Shown here: positions 5,453 to 10,323 of the stretch, piece by piece
How the letters are laid out: every line of letters starts with the position of its first letter
Numbering within the stretch: the stretch's first letter is position 1
Assembly: GCA_003220975.1 (NCBI GenBank)
Contig: QHTX01000033.1
Coordinates: 1-10,323, forward strand
Direction of reading: 5' to 3'
Length of the DNA: 10,323 bases
From: Gemmatimonadota bacterium
GTDB taxonomy: Bacteria; Gemmatimonadota; Gemmatimonadetes; Gemmatimonadales; GWC2-71-9
Made by a program: the position numbers and the translations under genes
Notes under the pieces: model-generated
What the model saw: only the letters and a program-made list of their open reading frames with translations
Databases searched by the model: none
Told to the model about the DNA's origin: nothing

Positions 5453-8083
5453 CTACGCGCTCTTGGCAGCGCTGTCCTGCCGGAGTTGCGCGACGGCGGC
5501 CCGCACGCGGTCGGTGATCTCCCGCTCTTCCCGTAGCGTGGCGATGAGCGCCTCCGCCTGCTTGGCGTGGAACTCGAGCGATCCGGCCTGCTCCATCACC
5601 TGGTCGAGCAGCGCCTTCTGGCCGTGGAGCGCTTCGAAGCTGGACTGGACGTCGGCCAGCAGCGCCTCGACGCGACCGAGCCGCTCTTCGGCTTGCTCCA
5701 CCTGCCGCTTCCGATGGTCCAGGCCGTTGGCGGCGTCGTGCACGTGGGTCACGAGGCCCAGCACGTTCTCGAGCATGGCGCGCGTCTGGGTCACCTCTTC
5801 CTTCGCGGCGGCGATGGAGCGCACGTCGTCCACCGTGCGCTCGGCCACCTCGAACAGACGATGCATGTCCGCCTGGAGCGCGTCGATGGTCGCCTGCCGC
5901 TGCGACACCTGCTCGAGCGCGCGCGTGAGGTGCGATTCGACCGCCTCCCACTTGGCGAGCCGCTCCTCGAACTGGGCCATCCGCTTCTGGGCGAAGCGCA
6001 GGTTCCCGGCGCGGCTGTCGAGCTCGTCGAGCGTCGCCGTGAGCTCGATCAGGCGTCCGTCGGCGGTCGCCAGTGCCCCGGTCAGCTGCCCGGTACGGTC
6101 CTCCAGCTGTTGCGCGGCGGCGGCGGCCTGCTCCCGCACCTGCGACGCTTGGCCGAGGTGCTCCGTCGCCTTGTCGAGCGCGGCCTGCTTGAGCTCCAGC
6201 TCCTGGCCGAGGGCCCGCGTGCGCTCCGCGAGGCTCTCGAGATTCTGCGCCCGGGCCTCGAGGGACGACACCGCGGCGTCCACGTCGACGACGCGCCGCT
6301 CCGCCCGCTCGACGGTGGCCACGGCCGCGGGGACCAGCTTCTCGATCCTCGCCGCCTCGTCGGCGTGCGCGTTCAGCGTCTGGAACCGCTCATCGGCGCC
6401 GTCCATCCGAGCCAGCAACCCGCGGGTCCGCTCCTCCAGCTGGCCTCCCAGCACAGCGGTCTCGGAGAGCCGCTTGTTGAGGTCCTCGACCAGCTGGCGC
6501 CGCGCCTCGATCTGCGCCATCGACTGGGACAGCCGGTCGGCTTCGGCCCGCACCAGCACGACCGTCGGCTTCATCTCCTCGACGGCGGCGAGCTCGGCGC
6601 GCAGCGCATTCAGCGACTCGGTGGCGCTGGCGAGCCACGCCTTCGTGCCCGCCTGGCCCTCGCGCACGCGGGCCATCTCGCTCTCCGCCACCTGCACCTG
6701 CTCGATGGCGCCCTTGACGGCCTCGTGCGTGCCCTTGAGGCTCGCGACGTCCTGCAACACCGCCGTGACCGTGGGTTGCGCCTTTTCGAGCCGCGCCACG
6801 CGCTGCGTCATGTCTTCGACCGTTTCGCCGAGTCGCCCGGCGTTCGCCTCCACCGCCTGCATCCGCTCGGCCTGCGTCTCGAGCTGCGCGACATGCTCCG
6901 CGATGCCGCCGAGCTGCGTCACCAGTCCGTCGGCCCGCGAGCGCACGTCCGTGATGGTGCGGCTCGACTCGTCGAGCGACCGGACGCGCGCTTCCATGTC
7001 GGTGAGCCCGCCCCGGAGGTCGAGGATCCGCTGGCCGACGGCGTCGAGCCCCTGATTCTCGAGCTCGAAGCGCTTGACCGTGCGCTGCACCTCGTCCCGC
7101 AGCGCGGCGAGGCGACCGCGCAGCTCCTCGTCGGCCCGCTTCGCTTCGTCGTGGCGGGCGCTGATCTCCTCCGTGCGCTCCAACACGTCGCCGTGGATCG
7201 CCTTGAGGTCGTTGACCTTCGCCTCCAGCTCACCCAGGCCCTTGGCACTGTCCTCGTGCTTGCGGATCTTCGCGTCGATCTCGCGCATGAGGTCGTGGAG
7301 ATGGGCCAGCTGGCCGGTGGCACGCTCGACGACCTCGCGCTGCTGCTCGAGTGCGGCGACCTTCTGGGTCACGGCGTCGGCGAGCGCCTTGAGGGTGCCG
7401 AGCTGGCGCTTGGTCTGCACCGCGTCGGTCGCGGCCTGGGTCAGATCCTTGAGGGTCTGCCCGAGAGCGGTCACGCGCGATTCGGTCGTCGCGACGCCGC
7501 CCTGGACCTGCTGCTGCCGCTCTTCGAACGCGTTGAGGCGCGTGGCGACCCCCTCCCCGGCCCGGCGCAGCTCCTCCTGGCGCTCCCGCACCCGGTCGAA
7601 CCCCTGAGTGATGTCGCGCACTTCGGCCGTCAGCTTGTCCGCGTCCATGCGCAGTGACTTGAACCCACCACCCAGCTCGAGGAAGCCGGTGAGATCGTTC
7701 TTCAGGGCGAGGGCCTGCTCGAGGGTGCCGCGCAGCTCTTCGATCTCGCCGCGCAGCCGCTTGGCGTCCTCCGACGTGTGCGTGAGCTGCGTCTCGGTGC
7801 GCCGCTGCACCTTCGAGACCGCTTCGGTCTGTTCGTCGAGCGTGGCCAGCACCGGGACGAGCCGCTCCAGCGACTTGACGCGCGCCTGCAGCTCGCTCAC
7901 CGTCTTCTGGGCGTCCGTGAGCGGCTGGGTGAGCTGAGTCAGATTCTGCGCGGAGTCCCGCGCGGCGTTCGTCAGCGCTTCGAACGCAACCCGCTCCCGC
8001 TGCATCTGGGCGAGAATGGAACGGAGCTCGGCGGGGAGCTGCTCCGTCGTGACGTCGTGCCCGAAGAGCTTCCAGGCGGCCAT
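5453..8083 (-). CDS. large coiled-coil protein of unknown function
   Basis: An 876-residue protein that I cannot assign to a characterised family. After a short N-terminal lead (WKLFGHD at 4-10, PAELRSIL at 17-24) it is continuous amphipathic helix rich in A, E, Q, L, R, D and T. I find no Cys and no Tyr, only three Trp (4, 483, 712) and six Pro (17, 54, 77, 437, 506, 585). The prolines at 77, 437, 506 and 585 break it into long rods, the first proline-free run spanning 360 residues. No signal peptide, membrane segment, Walker box or HAMP/MCP signalling tip is visible, so it is not an SMC ATPase or a chemoreceptor despite a superficial resemblance. A cytoplasmic scaffold, filament or polar-organising role is possible but unproven. 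AGGA (8090-8093) lies 6 nt before the ATG. It is flanked by terminator-like hairpins on both sides. Confidence 0.9.
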   Translation of the reverse strand: MAAWKLFGHDVTTEQLPAELRSILAQMQRERVAFEALTNAARDSAQNLTQLTQPLTDAQKTVSELQARVKSLERLVPVLATLDEQTEAVSKVQRRTETQLTHTSEDAKRLRGEIEELRGTLEQALALKNDLTGFLELGGGFKSLRMDADKLTAEVRDITQGFDRVRERQEELRRAGEGVATRLNAFEERQQQVQGGVATTESRVTALGQTLKDLTQAATDAVQTKRQLGTLKALADAVTQKVAALEQQREVVERATGQLAHLHDLMREIDAKIRKHEDSAKGLGELEAKVNDLKAIHGDVLERTEEISARHDEAKRADEELRGRLAALRDEVQRTVKRFELENQGLDAVGQRILDLRGGLTDMEARVRSLDESSRTITDVRSRADGLVTQLGGIAEHVAQLETQAERMQAVEANAGRLGETVEDMTQRVARLEKAQPTVTAVLQDVASLKGTHEAVKGAIEQVQVAESEMARVREGQAGTKAWLASATESLNALRAELAAVEEMKPTVVLVRAEADRLSQSMAQIEARRQLVEDLNKRLSETAVLGGQLEERTRGLLARMDGADERFQTLNAHADEAARIEKLVPAAVATVERAERRVVDVDAAVSSLEARAQNLESLAERTRALGQELELKQAALDKATEHLGQASQVREQAAAAAQQLEDRTGQLTGALATADGRLIELTATLDELDSRAGNLRFAQKRMAQFEERLAKWEAVESHLTRALEQVSQRQATIDALQADMHRLFEVAERTVDDVRSIAAAKEEVTQTRAMLENVLGLVTHVHDAANGLDHRKRQVEQAEERLGRVEALLADVQSSFEALHGQKALLDQVMEQAGSLEFHAKQAEALIATLREEREITDRVRAAVAQLRQDSAAKSA

Positions 8084-8096
8084 GGTGAGTCCTCAC

Positions 8097-8141
8097 AAAA
8101 AAAGAAGTGGGGGCTCCCCCCCTGCGCTGGCGTGGGAGCCC
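8097..8141 (-). terminator. intrinsic terminator (possible attenuator) between the HD-GYP and coiled-coil genes
   Basis: Read on the minus strand, GGGCTCCC (8134-8141) pairs with GGGAGCCC (8111-8118) across a 15-nt loop, followed by a short C-rich link, TTC and a run of seven T (8097-8103). This is the best canonical Rho-independent signal in the window. It lies 84 nt after the HD-GYP stop. Unusually, the T-run ends 3 nt before the AGGA of the coiled-coil gene, so any transcript of that gene begun upstream must pass through it. No convincing promoter is visible between 8142 and 8225. Confidence 0.75.
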
Positions 8142-8225
8142 GAAGCGGCGTCAGTGGCGGGGCAGTGTCCGGCAACCGTCGTGCCGGGCGGGGCGCTACG
8201 TGTTTAGCTCAGGCGGGACAGCGGG

Positions 8226-9938
8226 TTACGAACGTGCGTGACGAACGGGGGGCCGGGCCTGGCCCTCGTCTCCCGCGGGATGCGTTGCAGAATCCGGCGA
8301 CGTCGTGTGACCCGGCGCGACGTGACGCCCGTCACGCGCGATCACCGTCACGAACGCGGCGAACACGCGGGGGGACCACCACCCCCGGCAGCGGGTCATC
8401 TCGGCGAGCGCCTGGGCGGGCGGCAACGCCGGTTGATGGGCTCGGGCCGTGGTCAGCGCGTCCCAGACGTCGAGGATCCCCACGATCTGCGCGGCTAGCG
8501 GAATCTCATCGCCCTTGAGCCGATCGGGGTAGCCGCTTCCGTCGTACCGCTCGTGATGCCAGCGGATGATGGGCTTCAGGTCCCACGGGAACTCCACGTT
8601 CGCCAACAGCTCGATGCCCCAGATCGGGTGCATCTCGACCAGCTCACGCTCCTCGCGCGTGAAGGGGCCGGGCTTGCGGAGGATCTCGTGCGGCACGCGC
8701 ACCTTCCCCACGTCGTGGAGGTAGGCGCCGAGCAGGACGGTGGTCTCGTCCTCTTCGGCGAGGCCCAGCGCCCGGGCCATGGCCACCGCGTGTTGGGCCA
8801 CGCGCTCGCAGTGGCCGAACGTGTAGCTGTCGCTCGATTCGATCGATTGGCCCCACGCGCGCACCAGCGCCAGGTAGGTGCCCTCGAGCTCGGCCACCTT
8901 GCCGCCCACGTGGACCAGGTCTACCCGGGCGTCCAGCCGGCGGAACAGGCGGTACGCGGTGTTGAGCAGGCGGAGCGCGTCCTGGTTGCGGCCCATGCCC
9001 TGGTACAGCAGGGCCAGCTCGCGGGCGGCCTCCGCCTCGTTCAGCACGGAGCCCGCGCTGGCGGCCAGCTCGATCGCTGACCGGAGGCGGGACTCGGCGA
9101 GGGCGAGGCGCCCCGTCTCGCGGTACACGACGCCGATCACGCGATACGCGTTCGCTTTGGCGCCGCGCGCACCCAGCTGATCGAACAGCGCGAGGGCCGC
9201 TTCGGCGTTCTGGCGCGCGTTCTCGAACCGCTGCCGCGCCGCGTCCACTTCGGCCTGATTGACCAGGCACAGGGCCTGGAGGTGGGCGTCGCCGGCGCGC
9301 TCGGCGATCGCGCGGCTCTCCCCGAAGTAGCGGTCCGCCTCATCGAACAGCTCCCGGTCCGCACTCACCATTCCCAGGTTGTGATAGGCGATGGCGCACC
9401 CTTGCGCGTCCCGCGAGCCGCGGTACGCCTCGAGCGAGCGGGCGTAGCGCGTGATCGCCTCCTCGAGGTCGCCCTGGATGTTCGCGAGAATGCCCAGGTT
9501 CTGCTCGACGCGCGCGCGCAGCTGCGGGTTCATGCCGCCGAGCTCGAGCGCCTGCAGGAACGAAGTGCGGGCGTCCTCCATGGACCCGGTCGCCAGGTCC
9601 AGCCCGCCGAGGGTGTTGAGCGCCTCCGCCGCGAGGATCTCGTTGCCGATCTGCTGCGCCACCTCGTAGCTGCGGTGGCACAGCGCGCGCGCCCGCGCGG
9701 CCTCGTCCCGATGTTGCCGCAGCACCGCGAGACGCCGCAGGGCTTCGGCCAGCACCGTGCGCTCACCGCTGCGCTCCGCGGCGGTGATGGCGGACTCGTA
9801 GCCCTGGATCGCTTCGGGCATGCAGCCCGCGCGCTCGCGCTCGCGCGCCTCGTGCAGCAGATCCGCGCTACGCCTCATCCCCTCGAGCGGACGCGGGTCG
9901 GCCGGGCCGATCACGCGCACGTCACCAAGCGATCGCAT
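8226..9938 (-). CDS. TPR-repeat protein with C-terminal HD-GYP phosphodiesterase domain
   Basis: A 570-residue cytosolic signalling protein. Residues about 25-355 are tandem TPR-like helical pairs (for example EAIQGYESAI, LNTLGGLDLATGS, YHNLGMVSADRELFDEA). Residues about 360-530 are an HD-GYP domain with every expected metal ligand: His376 (YTFGH), His408-Asp409 (HDVGK), His437 (MHP), His461-His462 (HHERYDGSGYP) and Asp490 (ILDVWDAL). Catalytically complete HD-GYP enzymes hydrolyse cyclic-di-GMP; TPRs probably bind a protein partner. The usual RPYR motif is altered (ARAHQPA, 499-504) and the FDP near the C-terminus is replaced by WWSPRVFAAF. The last 35 residues look disordered. The ATG at 9938 overlaps the preceding gene by 17 nt without a clear Shine-Dalgarno, suggesting coupling; an internal Met21 is the alternative start. 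Confidence 0.9.
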   Translation of the reverse strand: MRSLGDVRVIGPADPRPLEGMRRSADLLHEARERERAGCMPEAIQGYESAITAAERSGERTVLAEALRRLAVLRQHRDEAARARALCHRSYEVAQQIGNEILAAEALNTLGGLDLATGSMEDARTSFLQALELGGMNPQLRARVEQNLGILANIQGDLEEAITRYARSLEAYRGSRDAQGCAIAYHNLGMVSADRELFDEADRYFGESRAIAERAGDAHLQALCLVNQAEVDAARQRFENARQNAEAALALFDQLGARGAKANAYRVIGVVYRETGRLALAESRLRSAIELAASAGSVLNEAEAARELALLYQGMGRNQDALRLLNTAYRLFRRLDARVDLVHVGGKVAELEGTYLALVRAWGQSIESSDSYTFGHCERVAQHAVAMARALGLAEEDETTVLLGAYLHDVGKVRVPHEILRKPGPFTREERELVEMHPIWGIELLANVEFPWDLKPIIRWHHERYDGSGYPDRLKGDEIPLAAQIVGILDVWDALTTARAHQPALPPAQALAEMTRCRGWWSPRVFAAFVTVIARDGRHVAPGHTTSPDSATHPAGDEGQARPPVRHARS

Positions 9939-10323
9939 AATCGGAGAAGTGCTGGAGCTGCGCGCTGACCGTTTGCGCAGCCACGTCGTCCTGCGACGCC
10001 AGGAGCTCGAGGATCGCCAGCGCGTCGCTCGTGTAGGCGATCTGCTTGGCCTGCGAGGTCGCGGTGCAGTTCGCATAGCTCATCGTGAGCGATGCGGGCT
10101 GATTGAAGGTCAGTCCCTGTGGCTGGAATTGCACCCGATTCACCGTGTCCGCCGGTGCCACCGCCGTGATCGTGACCGTGTCGTTCAGCGCGCCCGGCGG
10201 GATGGTCAGCGTGTGCGGGCCCACGTAAATCGTGCCGCCCGAGTCTCCGATGGTCTGTGTCGCGGAGTCGGCGGCGAGCGGAGAACACGTGAGGAGGCTC
10301 GCAGCCTTGTTGGCCGTCTGAAC
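9922..10323 (-). CDS. ZU5-like domain secreted protein, C-terminal 133 residues only
   Basis: Frame open from the right edge to a TGA at 9922-9924; the N-terminus lies outside the window. The visible part begins with a linker (LLTCSPLAADSATQTIG, 10-26), then GGTIYVGPHTLTIPPGAL (29-46) and TVTIT, which match the start of a ZU5-like beta domain, and QGLTFNQPASLTMSYANC (69-86), which matches its second half. The C-terminal 45 residues contain a helical ILELLASQDDVA and end in HFSDYAIAW. ZU5-like domains occur in many large bacterial extracellular proteins, so an envelope or secreted location is likely, though the signal sequence is not in view. It overlaps the HD-GYP gene by 17 nt in another frame. 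Function unknown. Confidence 0.8.
   Translation of the reverse strand, partial: VQTANKAASLLTCSPLAADSATQTIGDSGGTIYVGPHTLTIPPGALNDTVTITAVAPADTVNRVQFQPQGLTFNQPASLTMSYANCTATSQAKQIAYTSDALAILELLASQDDVAAQTVSAQLQHFSDYAIAW

Noticed and set aside
5567..7657. A 696-residue open frame on the plus strand opposite the coiled-coil gene
   Set aside because: High GC and the low-complexity codon pattern of the coiled-coil gene leave the opposite strand free of stops. Its translation has no domain features, while the minus-strand frame has a ribosome site and clear amphipathic periodicity.
8204..8240. tRNA-like stretch: TTTAGCTCAGG followed by a GGGTTACGAAC segment resembling an Arg anticodon loop
   Set aside because: The D-stem and anticodon stem pair imperfectly and there is no T-arm or acceptor stem. 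Its right half is the 3' end of the HD-GYP gene, so chance resemblance is more likely than a tRNA or attachment-site remnant.
9939..10076. N-terminal extension of the HD-GYP frame up to an ATG at 10076
   Set aside because: The extra 46 residues are almost all Arg, Ser, Thr and Pro, typical of an out-of-frame reading of the ZU5-like gene that occupies this stretch.

Overview
The window is GC-rich and densely packed with protein-coding genes. It carries no RNA genes, CRISPR array, insertion sequence or phage genes that I can recognise. The gene content fits an environmental bacterium with an outer membrane, probably Gemmatimonadota or a relative: a CHRD-domain lipoprotein, a DUF1111-type di-haem lipoprotein, a ZU5-like secreted protein ending in HFSDYAIAW, and a TPR/HD-GYP protein. 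That placement is inference from family flavour, not a database result.

Layout, left to right. An AI-2E/PerM-family membrane protein (minus strand) runs off the left edge. A CHRD lipoprotein gene (minus) follows, separated from it by a strong G/C hairpin, and it is divergent from a small Rossmann-fold NAD(P)H-binding protein gene (plus), the only plus-strand gene I accept. This gene converges on a two-gene minus-strand operon: a MarR-GNAT fusion regulator followed, with a 4-base GTGA overlap, by a SAM-dependent methyltransferase. A perfect 15+15 bp inverted repeat containing a TTGACA hexamer lies just before the regulator and looks like its own operator. Upstream of that is a di-haem c-type lipoprotein of the DUF1111 family (minus).

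The right half holds an 876-residue, almost entirely coiled-coil protein with no recognisable catalytic domain (minus), bounded by a 15-bp hairpin downstream and a hairpin-plus-T-run terminator only a few bases before its ribosome binding site. Before it in transcription order is a TPR plus HD-GYP protein (minus), probably a cyclic-di-GMP phosphodiesterase, whose start lies inside the 3' end of a ZU5-like secreted protein gene that runs off the right edge.

How the genes may work together. The clearest unit is the self-regulated MarR-GNAT/methyltransferase pair. The ZU5-like/HD-GYP overlap suggests a second co-transcribed pair, possibly with read-through into the coiled-coil gene controlled at the terminator. 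The CHRD and di-haem lipoproteins are both predicted envelope proteins but are not adjacent, and no shared pathway is shown. I found no convincing new multi-gene system. The most unusual items are the coiled-coil protein with its leader terminator, and the palindromic operator.
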